From the NCBI RefSeq assembly GCF_003641205.1, contig NZ_CP032762.1, forward strand, positions 3,534,001-3,598,000: DNA of 64,000 nucleotides, in the 5' to 3' direction. Positions 26,293 through 37,741 of the stretch are shown here, in pieces. Position numbers and translations under genes: made by a program. The notes under the pieces were generated by a model. It was not told where the DNA came from. It was given only the letters and a program-made list of their open reading frames with translations, and made no database searches. Positions within the stretch are counted from its first letter, which is position 1. The number at the start of each line of letters is the position of its first letter. The DNA comes from Rhodococcus sp. P1Y. GTDB lineage: Bacteria > Actinomycetota > Actinomycetes > Mycobacteriales > Mycobacteriaceae.

Positions 26293-27510
26293 GTGAGCAA
26301 GTCCGGCAGTCGGCTCTTCACCAGCGAGTCGGTAACAGAGGGCCATCCAGACAAGATCTGCGACGCGATCAGCGACTCGATTCTCGACGCGCTGCTCACC
26401 GAGGATCCGCGTTCACGGGTAGCCGTCGAGACGCTCGTCACCACCGGACAGGTGCACGTCGCGGGTGAGGTCAACACCACCGCATGGGCGGACATCCCCA
26501 GGATCGTCCGCGAGAAGGTTCTCGAGATCGGGTACGACTCGTCGGCGAAGGGCTTCGACGGAAATTCGTGCGGCGTCAACGTGGCCATCGGTGCGCAGTC
26601 CCCGGAAATCGCGCAAGGCGTCGACCATTCGCACGAAGCTCGTGTCGAAGGGCTGTCCGACGACGAGATCGACCGTCAGGGCGCGGGTGACCAGGGTCTG
26701 ATGTTCGGCTACGCCAACACCGACACCCCTGAGTTGATGCCACTGCCGATCGCACTCGCGCACCGTTTGTCGCGACGGCTGACGGAGGTCCGCAAGTCCG
26801 GTGTTCTGCCGTACCTGCGTCCGGACGGTAAGACTCAGGTCACCATCGAATACGACGGCGACAACGCGGTTCGGCTCGACACCGTGGTGATCTCGACCCA
26901 GCACGCTGCCGATATCGACCTGGACAATTTGTTGACCCCCGACATTCGCGAGAAGGTGCTCGGCTCCGTGCTCGCCGAGATCGACGTTCCCTCTCTCGAC
27001 ACGTCCAACGTCAGGTTGCTCGTCAACCCGACGGGTAAGTTCGTCCTCGGCGGACCGATGGGCGACGCGGGCTTGACCGGCCGAAAGATCATCGTCGACA
27101 CCTACGGCGGCATGGCTCGTCACGGCGGCGGCGCGTTCTCCGGCAAGGACCCGTCGAAGGTCGACCGAAGTGCTGCCTACGCAATGCGGTGGGTCGCCAA
27201 GACTGCAGTGGCAGCCGGCTTGGCCGATCGCATCGAGGTTCAGGTGGCGTACGCCATCGGAAAAGCAGCGCCGGTCGGACTATTCGTCGAAACCTTCGGT
27301 ACCGAGAAGACCGATCCGGCTCGAATTCAGTCGGCCATCTCGGAGGTCTTCGACTTACGCCCGGGTGCCATCATTCGTGATCTTGACCTGCTGCGTCCGA
27401 TCTACGCTCAGACCGCTGCGTACGGTCACTTCGGTCGCACCGACATCGACCTGCCCTGGGAGTCGACCGATCGCGCAGAGAAGTTGCGCGCGGCGGCAGG
27501 GCTCGCCTGA
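26293..27510 (+). CDS. metK: S-adenosylmethionine synthetase
   Basis: Makes SAM from methionine and ATP. Signatures are [20 protein letters not shown] at the N-terminus, the [12 protein letters not shown] hexapeptide region (about residues 132-143) and [19 protein letters not shown] (about 276-294). I chose GTG 26293 (405 aa). AGAGGA lies about 6 nt upstream, and the product then starts like mycobacterial MetK. ATG 26269 would add eight residues and has no ribosome binding site. A strong hairpin follows 14 nt after the stop and intrudes into priA. Confidence 0.97.
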   Translation: MSKSGSRLFTSESVTEGHPDKICDAISDSILDALLTEDPRSRVAVETLVTTGQVHVAGEVNTTAWADIPRIVREKVLEIGYDSSAKGFDGNSCGVNVAIGAQSPEIAQGVDHSHEARVEGLSDDEIDRQGAGDQGLMFGYANTDTPELMPLPIALAHRLSRRLTEVRKSGVLPYLRPDGKTQVTIEYDGDNAVRLDTVVISTQHAADIDLDNLLTPDIREKVLGSVLAEIDVPSLDTSNVRLLVNPTGKFVLGGPMGDAGLTGRKIIVDTYGGMARHGGGAFSGKDPSKVDRSAAYAMRWVAKTAVAAGLADRIEVQVAYAIGKAAPVGLFVETFGTEKTDPARIQSAISEVFDLRPGAIIRDLDLLRPIYAQTAAYGHFGRTDIDLPWESTDRAEKLRAAAGLA

Positions 27511-27524
27511 GCGCGGTATCCACA

Positions 27525-27564
27525 GCAGCACCCGAGCTACCCGTAGCTCGGGTGCTGCCCCTTT
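27525..27564 (+). terminator. Terminator-like hairpin after metK, overlapping the 5' end of priA
   Basis: A perfect 16-bp inverted repeat (arms 27525-27540 and 27543-27558) with only two bases between arms, then CCCTTTT (27559-27565 region). It has the form of an intrinsic terminator. The priA GTG codon (27552) lies inside the right arm, and the upstream arm could encode conserved PriA residues. Confidence 0.75.
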
Positions 27565-29540
27565 TGCCGCTTCCACATCTCGATCGTGAATTCGACTACC
27601 TGGTTCCGGAGCAGTTCGACGCCGATGCGCAGCCGGGCGTTCGAGTACGAGTGCGATTCGCCGGTCGGTTGGTGGACGGCTACATCATCGAACGAGTGGC
27701 AACGAGTGACCACCCGGGCAAGCTCGGGTTTCTCGACCGGGTCGTGTCCGCTGAACAGGTACTCACTCCGGAAATCGCTGCACTGGTCACTGCCGTAGCT
27801 CAGCGCTATGCCGGGACGAGGGCAGACGTTCTTCGGTTGGCGGTTCCGCCCCGCCACGCGAAAGTCGAGGCCGAACCTGTCCCCGAGACTCCCACGGCCA
27901 TCGACACTCCTGCTGCAGTCGAGATCGAGGCATCCGGCTGGGAGGCCTACACTCATGGCGGTGCATTCGTGGAAGCACTGAGGTCCGAGCGACATCCTCG
28001 GGCGGTGTGGCAGGCGCTTCCCGGCGAGGATTGGCCGACACGGCTGGCCGAGCTCGCAGCCGTCACCGCGGCGTCCGGTCGGAGTGCGGTGATCGTCGTA
28101 CCGGATCAGCGAGATCTGGACCGCGTGGCCGGTGCGTGTGAGTCGATCGCAGGTGCCGATGCAGTCGTTGCGTTGTCGGCGGGCCTCGGTCCGGCCAAGC
28201 GATACCGGCGTTGGCTTGCAGCACTACGCCGCGACGTCTCGATCGTCGTAGGTACCCGAAGTTCGGTGTTCGCTCCCGTTCGCAATCTCGGTCTCGTGGC
28301 GATGTGGGACGACGGTGACGACGGGTACGCCGAACCACGTTCTCCTTATCCCCACGCACGGGAGGTGGCGCTGCTGCGTGCCCACGGAACCGGATGCGCG
28401 GTGGTTCTCGCCGGGCATGCCAGGAGCGCGGAATCCGAGGCGCTCGTCGATTCGGGGTGGGCGCACGACCTGGTTGCCCCTCGGGACACTGTGCGAGCCA
28501 GGCAACCTCACATCGTGGCGCTGGCCGACAGTGATCACGCTCTTGCCCGCGACCCGGGAGCGCGGGCCGCGCGATTGCCCGCAATCGCGTTCGATGCAGC
28601 CAGGTCTGCACTGAAGAACGGGCTGGGAGTCCTGGTCCAGGTTCCGAGGGGCGGATACGTCCCGTCGTTGGCCTGTGGCAAATGCCGCAACCCCGCTCGA
28701 TGTCGACGGTGCAACGGGCCGCTCTCACTTCCCTCGGCGCCTGGCGCCGACGGCGCAGGCAGTCCGACGTGCAGGTGGTGCGGAATTGCGGACACCAATC
28801 ACAAGTGCACGGTCTGCGGATCTCGGACGTTGCGGGCTGTGGTGATCGGTGCGCACCGGACCGCCGAGGAGCTGGGTCGCGCGTTTCCCGGTGTGCCGGT
28901 GCACACCTCGGGCGGCACCGCTGTCTTGAATTCGGTGGCTGCCGGCGCGTCGCTGGTGATTTCGACCGTCGGTGCGGAGCCGTCGACGCCAGGCGGTTAC
29001 GGCGCGGCTCTGCTGCTGGATGGCTGGGCATTGCTCGGGCGCGCCGATCTGCGTGCGGCCGAGGAGACGTTGAGACGGTGGATGACCGCGGGTGCACTCG
29101 TCAGATCGGGGACTGATGGGGGACGGGTTGTCGTAGTGGCCGAGTCCGAGATTCCGACGGTTCAGGCTCTGGTCAGGTGGGATCCTGTCGGCCACGCGCG
29201 CAGTCAGCTCGACGAACGGGTCGAGGTGCGGTTCCCTCCCGCGGTCCACGTCGCCGCGGTGGACGGAACCACAGCCGCTATCACCGCGCTCGTCGAGAGC
29301 ACCGCGCTGCCCGACGGTACCGAGGTTCTCGGGCCCGTCGAGCTTCCCGAGGGGCAACGACTCCCGGCAGGCGGGGGCGAGGACAGACTTCCCGGAGATG
29401 TTCAGCGAATCCTGCTGCGAGTTCCGCGTCGCGCAGGCGGCGCACTCGCCAAGTCCTTGGCGGACTCCCAGGCGGCGAGCAGCGCGCGTAAGAACACCGA
29501 GGCCGTGCGTGTGCAGTTCGACCCGATTCGTATTGGTTGA
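27552..29540 (+). CDS. priA: PriA-like primosomal protein N' lacking helicase motifs
   Basis: Homologue of the replication-restart protein PriA, 662 aa. The N-terminal 3' DNA-binding domain (PHLDREFDYLVPEQFD, VRVRFAGRLVDGYI) is intact. All four CxxC zinc pairs are present between about residues 375 and 425 (ACGKC, RCRRC, TCRWC, KCTVC). The ATPase is not: no Walker A loop can be found, and the DEEH box is replaced by MWDDGDDGY. Loss of these motifs is, as I recall, typical of actinobacterial PriA. The start is uncertain. In-frame codons upstream of GTG 27552 read PVAR, which extends the conserved N-terminus, but no ATG/GTG/TTG is available there. The CTG at 27507 overlapping the metK stop is one possibility. 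Confidence 0.88.
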   Translation: MLPLLPLPHLDREFDYLVPEQFDADAQPGVRVRVRFAGRLVDGYIIERVATSDHPGKLGFLDRVVSAEQVLTPEIAALVTAVAQRYAGTRADVLRLAVPPRHAKVEAEPVPETPTAIDTPAAVEIEASGWEAYTHGGAFVEALRSERHPRAVWQALPGEDWPTRLAELAAVTAASGRSAVIVVPDQRDLDRVAGACESIAGADAVVALSAGLGPAKRYRRWLAALRRDVSIVVGTRSSVFAPVRNLGLVAMWDDGDDGYAEPRSPYPHAREVALLRAHGTGCAVVLAGHARSAESEALVDSGWAHDLVAPRDTVRARQPHIVALADSDHALARDPGARAARLPAIAFDAARSALKNGLGVLVQVPRGGYVPSLACGKCRNPARCRRCNGPLSLPSAPGADGAGSPTCRWCGIADTNHKCTVCGSRTLRAVVIGAHRTAEELGRAFPGVPVHTSGGTAVLNSVAAGASLVISTVGAEPSTPGGYGAALLLDGWALLGRADLRAAEETLRRWMTAGALVRSGTDGGRVVVVAESEIPTVQALVRWDPVGHARSQLDERVEVRFPPAVHVAAVDGTTAAITALVESTALPDGTEVLGPVELPEGQRLPAGGGEDRLPGDVQRILLRVPRRAGGALAKSLADSQAASSARKNTEAVRVQFDPIRIG

Positions 29541-29607
29541 CATCTTCTTCTGCACGTCTATCTCGCCCCACCCAATCCGGGAGCAATTACGAAGCCAGGG
29601 CGCACTC

Positions 29608-29639
29608 TTGTCAAAGTTGCATTGCCGATATATCGTCAA
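29608..29639 (+). promoter_or_regulatory. Promoter with overlapping palindromic operator for the PadR gene
   Basis: TTGTCA (29608-29613), a 17-bp spacer and TATCGT (29631-29636) form a good housekeeping promoter. CGATATATCG (29626-29635) is a perfect palindrome. It extends to an 18-bp site, TTG/CAA at the ends with one mismatched pair (29622-29639), lying across the -10. This suits autorepression by the PadR protein encoded 35 bp downstream. Confidence 0.65.
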
Positions 29640-29673
29640 TATGTCCAACTAACAGTCTTGAAGGAGTACGGAC

Positions 29674-30417
29674 ATGGAAAACAACAACACAATGCGGGGA
29701 TGGCCATTTCCGGGTTTGTCGGCATTCGGGCTGCCGGAACGTTCGCGGCGCAACCACGGTTTCACGATGTGGACTCCGCAGGACAGCGAGATCCCCGACG
29801 GTGGACGTGAGCACGGCAGGCGGGGGCGCCACGGCGGGCCGCACCGTCGCGAAGGATTCGGCGCGGTGCCGGGTCCATTCGGACCTGGTGGGTTCGGACC
29901 GGGTGGGTTCGGACCCGGCGGCAATCTCGGTCGTGGCCGAGGTCGCGGTGGACGTGGCCGCAGAGGAGACGTTCGAGCAGCTGTCCTCCTACTGCTCGAC
30001 GAGTCGCCCATGCATGGTTACGAACTCATCCAACAGATTGTCGCCAAGAGCGAAGGCGCATGGAAGCCGAGCCCAGGGTCCATCTATCCGGCGCTCTCTC
30101 AATTGGAAGACGAGGGCTTGGTCCTCATCGAGAAAGTCGAAGGTCGCAAGACCGCGCGACTGACGGCCGAGGGCAAAAAGTACGTCCAAGAGCACCGAGA
30201 CGACCTCGGATCGCCGTGGGACGACGTCAGGAGCAGTGTCGGCGGCGACGCCATGGATCTGCGTGGACTGATCGGACTGCTGATGGGTGCAGCGGGTCAG
30301 GTCGCCGCGGTCGGAACACCCGCGCAGGTGCAGGCCGCAAGCGACGTTCTCGCCGATGCGCGTCGTCGGTTGTACCGAATTCTGGCGGAAGACGAGAACG
30401 TAGAACCCGACGCATGA
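29674..30417 (+). CDS. PadR family transcriptional regulator with a Gly/Arg-rich N-terminal extension
   Basis: Winged-helix DNA-binding regulator of 247 aa. The PadR domain spans about residues 99-170 (ESPMHGYELIQQI, then SPGSIYPALSQLEDEGLV, the recognition helix region, then EGRKTARLTAEGKKYV). The C-terminus (about 185-240) is helical and probably dimerises the protein. The first 98 residues are unusual: low-complexity, rich in Gly, Arg and Pro, with a 15-nt repeat giving GPGGF units. ATG 29674 follows AAGGAG. No obvious target operon adjoins it, because fmt downstream has its own start region. The regulated genes and effector are unknown; related regulators often control efflux pumps. Confidence 0.88.
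   Translation: MENNNTMRGWPFPGLSAFGLPERSRRNHGFTMWTPQDSEIPDGGREHGRRGRHGGPHRREGFGAVPGPFGPGGFGPGGFGPGGNLGRGRGRGGRGRRGDVRAAVLLLLDESPMHGYELIQQIVAKSEGAWKPSPGSIYPALSQLEDEGLVLIEKVEGRKTARLTAEGKKYVQEHRDDLGSPWDDVRSSVGGDAMDLRGLIGLLMGAAGQVAAVGTPAQVQAASDVLADARRRLYRILAEDENVEPDA
29881..29922 (+). repeat. 15-nt tandem repeat in the PadR gene
   Basis: Two full copies (29881-29895, 29896-29910) and a 12-nt third copy of a GGACC(T/G)GGTGGGTTC unit. It encodes GPGGF repeats in the disordered N-terminal arm. Confidence 0.85.
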
Positions 30418-30502
30418 CACGACGGTTAGGGCAGCCGACAGGCACTCCCTAGGATAGGTGGTTCGAGAGAAGTCCGTTCCACCTATTTCTGGGAGTCCAC
30501 TG

Positions 30503-31426
30503 GTGCGAATTGTGTTCGCAGGCACGCCTGACCCGGCCGTACCGTCGTTGGAGCGACTGCTCGCGTCGGAAAAACACGACGTGGTCGCCGTGGTCACCCG
30601 GCCCGACGCAGCCGCAGGGCGCGGACGAAAAATCAACCGCTCGCCGGTCGGCCAGCTTGCAGACAGTCGCGGCATTCCCGTACTCACGCCCGGTCGGCCC
30701 TCCGAACCGGAATTTCTCGAACAGCTCGCCGCGCTCGAACCCGACGTGTGCCCTGTGGTGGCATACGGGTCGTTGCTGCCGCGCCCGGTTCTGAACGTTC
30801 CGAAGTTCGGCTGGATCAATCTCCACTTCTCGCTCCTTCCTGCATGGCGCGGCGCGGCGCCAGTGCAGGCTGCGATTGCCGCAGGTGACGACGTCACCGG
30901 CGCATCGACGTTCCTTCTCGAAGAAGGAATGGACACAGGCCCGGTTCTCGGTGTGGTCACCGAATCCATCGCTGCATCCGACACATCCGGCGACCTGTTG
31001 GGGCGTCTCGCAATCAGCGGTGCACTCTTGCTCGAGGCGACTCTCGACGCGATAGAAGCAGGCGAGGCATCCGCAATTCCGCAGTCCGACGACGGCGTCT
31101 CGTACGCCCCGAAGATCACCGTCGAATCTGCCCGCATCGAGTGGTCCGCGTCAGCGTCCGCCGTCGACCGGCATATTCGCGCGGTGACGCCGGCTCCCGG
31201 TGCATGGACCACGATCGGTGACATCCGACTCAAGGTCGCGCCGGTGACACTCGCCGATGTCGAGCTCGAACCCGGCCGCGTTCTCGTCCGGAAAGACGGT
31301 GTGTTCGTGGGAACAGCCACCAATGCCGTGTCCCTCGGCGACATCCAGCCCCAGGGGAAGAAGACCATGAAGGCACTCGACTGGGCACGTGGTGCTCGTC
31401 TGACCGAAACGGCGGTGGCCCTGTGA
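30503..31426 (+). CDS. fmt: Methionyl-tRNA formyltransferase
   Basis: Formylates initiator Met-tRNA using 10-formyl-THF. The N-terminal domain has [15 protein letters not shown]. The catalytic Asn-His-Asp set is in [17 protein letters not shown] (about residues 107-123) and [10 protein letters not shown]. The C-terminal OB-like tRNA-binding domain ends at residue 307. I chose GTG 30503 because GGGAG at 30491-30495 is 7 nt upstream and the product begins at the conserved beta strand. The longer frame from 30458 adds 15 residues without support. The stop overlaps the rsmB start (GTGA). Confidence 0.97.
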   Translation: MRIVFAGTPDPAVPSLERLLASEKHDVVAVVTRPDAAAGRGRKINRSPVGQLADSRGIPVLTPGRPSEPEFLEQLAALEPDVCPVVAYGSLLPRPVLNVPKFGWINLHFSLLPAWRGAAPVQAAIAAGDDVTGASTFLLEEGMDTGPVLGVVTESIAASDTSGDLLGRLAISGALLLEATLDAIEAGEASAIPQSDDGVSYAPKITVESARIEWSASASAVDRHIRAVTPAPGAWTTIGDIRLKVAPVTLADVELEPGRVLVRKDGVFVGTATNAVSLGDIQPQGKKTMKALDWARGARLTETAVAL

Positions 31427-32934
31427 GCTCCGAGAACGACAAGGGCCGCACTCGCCGCGGTGGCAGCAGCGGCGGCGGCAGCGGCGGCGGCAAACAGACC
31501 GGGGGCGGGAAGCGTCCGACTCGGTCGCCGGGATCGCGCAACCCCCAGGCGAACCGGCCGAATCGCGGAAACGGTCCGGCGTCGGTGCCCCCTGTCGACA
31601 AAGCGAGGCTGGCTGCACGGGATGTCTTGAAGGCCGTCCGTGAGCGCGACGCCTACGCGAATCTTGTGCTTCCCGGTTTGCTGCGTGATCGAAAGCTCGA
31701 CACGAGGGATGCAGCGCTGGCCACGGAACTCGCGTACGGCACATCGCGTGCCCGCGGATTTCTGGATGCCGTCATCGAAAGTGGCTCTGGCAGGGCAATT
31801 GCCGACATCGACGGTGGGTTGATCGACATCCTTCGATTGGGTGCGTATCAGCTGTTGCGCACGCGAGTTGCGCCACACGCTGCCGTCGCCACCTCGGTCG
31901 ACCTGACGCGTGCCGAGTTCGGCACGGGCAAGTCAGGATTCGTCAACGCAGTACTGCGACGCGTCTCGGAGAAGACCGCAGAGCAGTGGATCGACCAGCT
32001 CGCACCCGAGGCGTCGAAAGATCCGGTCGGGCACCTGGCATTCGAGTACGCGCATCCGAAGTGGATCGCGCAGGCATTCGCGGACTCTCTCGGTGCAGAC
32101 GCCGCCGAGCTTGCCGATGTACTGGAGGCCGACGACGCCAGGCCCGCAGTGCATCTCGTCGCACGGCCCGGCGAGATCTCGGCCGAAGAGCTCTCGCTGA
32201 TCACCGGTGGCGAGGAGGGCAAGTATTCGCCGTACGCCGTGTACCTCGACGGCGGCGATCCCGGGAAACTTGACGCAGTGCGCGACGGACTCGCCGGGGT
32301 GCAGGACGAGGGCAGCCAACTTGTCGCCCGTGCCCTCACGCTTGCTCCGCTGATCGGTGAAGACGGCGGTAGATGGCTGGATCTCTGTGCGGGACCAGGT
32401 GGCAAAGCCGCGTTGCTCGGCGCGATCGCCGCGATCGACGGGGCTGTAGTCGATGCGGTCGAGCCGACTCCACACCGCGCTGACCTGGTCTCGAAGACGA
32501 CCAAGGATCTGCCCGTGACCGTCCACACCGTTGACGGACGCGACCCAGGTCTGGACGGGGGCTACGACCGAGTGCTGGTCGACGCGCCCTGCACTGGACT
32601 CGGTGCCCTTCGACGCAGGCCCGAAGCGCGGTGGCGTCGCAAACCGACCGATCTCGCCGCCCTCGTATCACTGCAGAAGGAACTGTTGGCCTCCGCGCTG
32701 ACGCTTGTTCGGCCCGGTGGCGTGGTGGTGTACTCGACGTGCTCGCCTCATCTGTCGGAGACGACTGCAGTGGTCGCGGACGCAGTTCGGCGACACGGAG
32801 TCGTTCCGCTCGACACACGCACTCTCCTTCCCGGCGTGCCGCAGTTGGGTGACGGCACCTCGGTACAACTGTGGCCGCATCGGCACGGAACGGATGCAAT
32901 GTTCCTCGCTGCCTTGCAGCGTCCGGTCGACTGA
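31423..32934 (+). CDS. rsmB: 16S rRNA (cytosine-967) C5-methyltransferase RsmB (Sun/Fmu)
   Basis: SAM-dependent rRNA methyltransferase with an N-terminal NusB-like RNA-binding domain (about residues 60-200) and a C-terminal Rossmann methyltransferase. The SAM-binding motif is [15 protein letters not shown]. The two catalytic cysteines appear in [19 protein letters not shown] and in [10 protein letters not shown]. The first about 55 residues are a disordered Gly/Ser/Arg-rich arm, common in actinobacterial homologues. The 503-aa gene overlaps fmt by 4 nt, so translation of the two is probably coupled. Confidence 0.95.
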   Translation: MSSENDKGRTRRGGSSGGGSGGGKQTGGGKRPTRSPGSRNPQANRPNRGNGPASVPPVDKARLAARDVLKAVRERDAYANLVLPGLLRDRKLDTRDAALATELAYGTSRARGFLDAVIESGSGRAIADIDGGLIDILRLGAYQLLRTRVAPHAAVATSVDLTRAEFGTGKSGFVNAVLRRVSEKTAEQWIDQLAPEASKDPVGHLAFEYAHPKWIAQAFADSLGADAAELADVLEADDARPAVHLVARPGEISAEELSLITGGEEGKYSPYAVYLDGGDPGKLDAVRDGLAGVQDEGSQLVARALTLAPLIGEDGGRWLDLCAGPGGKAALLGAIAAIDGAVVDAVEPTPHRADLVSKTTKDLPVTVHTVDGRDPGLDGGYDRVLVDAPCTGLGALRRRPEARWRRKPTDLAALVSLQKELLASALTLVRPGGVVVYSTCSPHLSETTAVVADAVRRHGVVPLDTRTLLPGVPQLGDGTSVQLWPHRHGTDAMFLAALQRPVD

Positions 32935-33012
32935 ACGGCGCGTCCTGGGGTTCGGGACGCTCCGACCACACCCCGGAGGACGTTCCGATCACACCCACTA
33001 AGCTGTCCAATC

Positions 33013-33693
33013 GTGGCAGCTCCGATGATCGCACCGTCCATCCTTTCCGCCGACTTCGCTCGCCTGGGTGAAGAAGCCGAGGCCGTAGCCGGTTCCGACT
33101 GGCTGCACGTCGACGTCATGGACGCGCACTTCGTGCCGAACCTGACGTTGGGGCTGCCGGTTGTGCAGAGCTTGCTGAAGGCGACGAACATCCCGCTCGA
33201 CTGCCACCTGATGATCGAGGATCCGGCGCGGTGGGCTCCGCCGTACGCCGAAGCAGGCGCGTACAACGTCACCTTCCACGCCGAGGCGACGGACGACCCG
33301 ATCGCGGTGGCCAAGGACATCCGGGCGGCAGGCGGCAAAGCAGGTCTGAGCGTCAAGCCCGGTACGCCCATCGAGCCGTACCTCGACATCCTTCGCGAGT
33401 TCGACACACTGCTCGTCATGAGCGTCGAGCCCGGGTTCGGGGGTCAGTCGTTCATCGCCGATGTTCTGAGCAAAGCCCGGATCGTGCGCAACCTCGTCGA
33501 TTCGGGCGAATTGAAACTGGTCGTCGAGATCGACGGCGGAATCAACGTGGACACCGTCGAGCAGGCCGCCGAGGCAGGAATCGACTGCTTCGTGGCTGGA
33601 TCGGCGGTATACGGGACCGCGGATCCCGCCGCGGCTGTTCGTGGTCTACGAGCGCAGGCAGCGGGCGCGTCGAAGCATCTGTCGTTGACATGA
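33013..33693 (+). CDS. rpe: Ribulose-phosphate 3-epimerase
   Basis: Interconverts ribulose 5-phosphate and xylulose 5-phosphate. The TIM barrel shows [13 protein letters not shown] at the N-terminus, [15 protein letters not shown] with metal ligands, [21 protein letters not shown] and [11 protein letters not shown]. The 226-aa length is normal. GTG 33013 lies 8 nt after a TAAGCT hexamer, compatible with an (almost) leaderless start. ATG 33025 is an alternative. The stop overlaps the ribD ATG, linking a pentose phosphate enzyme to riboflavin synthesis, whose precursor is ribulose 5-phosphate. Confidence 0.96.
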   Translation: MAAPMIAPSILSADFARLGEEAEAVAGSDWLHVDVMDAHFVPNLTLGLPVVQSLLKATNIPLDCHLMIEDPARWAPPYAEAGAYNVTFHAEATDDPIAVAKDIRAAGGKAGLSVKPGTPIEPYLDILREFDTLLVMSVEPGFGGQSFIADVLSKARIVRNLVDSGELKLVVEIDGGINVDTVEQAAEAGIDCFVAGSAVYGTADPAAAVRGLRAQAAGASKHLSLT

Positions 33694-34754
33694 CGGCGGG
33701 CGCCCGTGTAACCGAGGCGGAGGCGATGACCCTCGCCGTCGATGCCTCGGAGGTGGTGCGAGGTCGGACCAGTCCCAACCCACCCGTCGGTGCTGTCGTT
33801 CTTGACGTCGAAGGCCGTGTCGTCGGCGTAGGCGCCACGCATCCTCCAGGTGGACCCCATGCCGAAGTTGTTGCGTTGCAACAGGCAGGACAACGGGCCC
33901 GAGGCGGAACCGCGATCGTGACGCTCGAGCCCTGCAATCACACGGGCAGAACCGGTCCATGCTCACAAGCTCTCGTCGAAGCGGGCATCGCCCGGGTGAT
34001 CTTCGCCGTCTCCGACCCGAATCCGGTGGCCGAAGGAGGCGCGCGAACGCTGACCGATGCGGGTGTGGACGTCGAGTCGGGGCTTGCGTCCGAGGACGTG
34101 TCGCGGGGACCGCTGCGGGCGTGGCTGCACAAGCAGAGAACCGGTCGTCCCCACGTCACGCTCAAATATGCTGCAAGTCTGGACGGTCGCAGCGCCGCTG
34201 AGGACGGGACGAGTCAGTGGATTACCGGGCCGGCAGCCCGCGCTCACGTCCATGCTCAGCGAGCGACGCTCGATGCGATCGTCGTGGGAACCGGGACCGT
34301 GGAGGCAGACGATCCGCTGTTGACGGCGAGACTTCCCGACGGCACGAACGCGGAGCACCAACCGGTACGGGTGGTAGTCGGCGAACGTGAGATCGACGGA
34401 TCCGCGCGTATCCGAAATTCCGACGCGCCCACGCTGTTCCTTCGCACGCGCGATCCGCACTCGGTGATCGAGGCTCTCGGCGATCACACCGATGTGCTCG
34501 TCGAGGGTGGCCCTCGGCTGGCAGGCGCGTTCCTGGCAGCAGGGCTCGTCGACCGGATCGTGGCCTACATCGCGCCCGTGATCCTCGGTTCTGGCGCTGC
34601 CGCCGTGGAGAATGCAGGAGTCGGAACAATTTCCGACGCACGCAGGTTCAGAATCGAGAGGGTTCTCCCGCTCGGATCGGACATCGTCGTCGACGCAACA
34701 CCCATTCGCGACGAGCATGCAGCGAGCCCGAGCGGTCTCGCCGAAGAGGAGTGA
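33690..34754 (+). CDS. ribD: Bifunctional riboflavin deaminase/reductase RibD
   Basis: Second and third steps after GTP cyclohydrolase II: deamination of the pyrimidine, then NADPH-dependent reduction of the ribosyl side chain. The deaminase half has HAEVVAL and the zinc cysteines in [13 protein letters not shown] (about residues 73-85). The reductase half starts around [15 protein letters not shown] (about 155). The length is 354 aa from ATG 33690, which overlaps the rpe stop. A longer open frame into rpe is an artefact. It is followed 7 nt later by ribE. Confidence 0.96.
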   Translation: MTAGARVTEAEAMTLAVDASEVVRGRTSPNPPVGAVVLDVEGRVVGVGATHPPGGPHAEVVALQQAGQRARGGTAIVTLEPCNHTGRTGPCSQALVEAGIARVIFAVSDPNPVAEGGARTLTDAGVDVESGLASEDVSRGPLRAWLHKQRTGRPHVTLKYAASLDGRSAAEDGTSQWITGPAARAHVHAQRATLDAIVVGTGTVEADDPLLTARLPDGTNAEHQPVRVVVGEREIDGSARIRNSDAPTLFLRTRDPHSVIEALGDHTDVLVEGGPRLAGAFLAAGLVDRIVAYIAPVILGSGAAAVENAGVGTISDARRFRIERVLPLGSDIVVDATPIRDEHAASPSGLAEEE

Positions 34755-34761
34755 AAAAGAA

Positions 34762-35376
34762 GTGTTCACCGGAATTGTCGAGGAACTCGGCGAGATCGTC
34801 GGTAAGGAAACTCTCACCGACGCAGCCCGTTTTACGGTCAAAGGACCCGTCGTCACATCGGATGCGGGGCACGGAGACTCCATTGCCGTCAACGGGGTAT
34901 GTCTGACGGTCGTCGATGTCCTCGACGGAGGTGCATTCACCGCCGACGTCATGCAGGAGACGCTGAACCGGTCGAGCCTTCAGCGACTCGAAGTCGGATC
35001 CCGCGTCAACCTCGAGCGCGCCGCGGCACTGAACAGCCGACTCGGCGGTCACCTCGTGCAGGGGCACGTCGACGGAACGGGCACCGTCGTCGGCCGTGCG
35101 CCGTCCGAGAACTGGACGGTCGTCCGCATCGCGATGCCGACGTCGGTCGCACGCTACGTCGTCGAGAAGGGCTCGATCACGGTCGACGGAGTGTCGCTCA
35201 CCGTGTCCGCGCTCGGGCGGGACGACGACGCCGGGCATTGGTTCGAGATCTCGCTCATCCCCACCACACTCGACCTGACTACGCTCGGGCACTCGGATGT
35301 CGGGACACCGGTCAATCTCGAGGTCGACGTCATCGCGAAGTACGTGGAACGGCTGCAGACCCTGGCATCCGAGTAA
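34762..35376 (+). CDS. ribE: Riboflavin synthase, alpha subunit
   Basis: Dismutates two 6,7-dimethyl-8-ribityllumazine molecules to riboflavin. The two internal lumazine-binding repeats are visible: FTGIVEELGEI with DSIAVNGVCLTV in the first, and GGHLVQGHVDGTGTV with ITVDGVSLTV in the second. The length is 204 aa from GTG 34762, which gives the family's FTGIVEE N-terminus. GAGGAG lies 12 nt upstream, across the ribD stop. The ORF in this frame extends into ribD, but that part is not conserved. Confidence 0.97.
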   Translation: MFTGIVEELGEIVGKETLTDAARFTVKGPVVTSDAGHGDSIAVNGVCLTVVDVLDGGAFTADVMQETLNRSSLQRLEVGSRVNLERAAALNSRLGGHLVQGHVDGTGTVVGRAPSENWTVVRIAMPTSVARYVVEKGSITVDGVSLTVSALGRDDDAGHWFEISLIPTTLDLTTLGHSDVGTPVNLEVDVIAKYVERLQTLASE

Positions 35377-35454
35377 TCAGGTCGGAAAAGTACTGTTGAG
35401 GTGTATCTGCACCCCAGTGCCAAGGCGCAGAACCAAACGTATGGAGCGTAGGAC

Positions 35455-37690
<2,236 letters not shown>

Positions 37691-37725
37691 TCGCTCGCCC
37701 TGTGAACTTCGTCGGACCCTGCGAC

Positions 37726-37741
37726 TAGCCTGGAATACGTG
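37726..37741 (+). promoter_or_regulatory. Leaderless promoter -10 for uvrC
   Basis: TAGCCT (37726-37731), seven bases, then GTG 37739. There is no Shine-Dalgarno sequence. It probably begins the uvrC-rapZ-yvcK-whiA transcript. Confidence 0.5.

Noticed and set aside
29989..31878. Open frame of 629 codons on the minus strand
   Set aside because: It is antisense to the PadR gene, fmt and the start of rsmB, is Arg/Ser/Pro-rich without domains, and reflects GC bias in the third codon position.
35377..35454. FMN riboswitch before ribBA
   Set aside because: Only 78 bp and no RFN-element consensus; ribD upstream also lacks space for one because it overlaps rpe.
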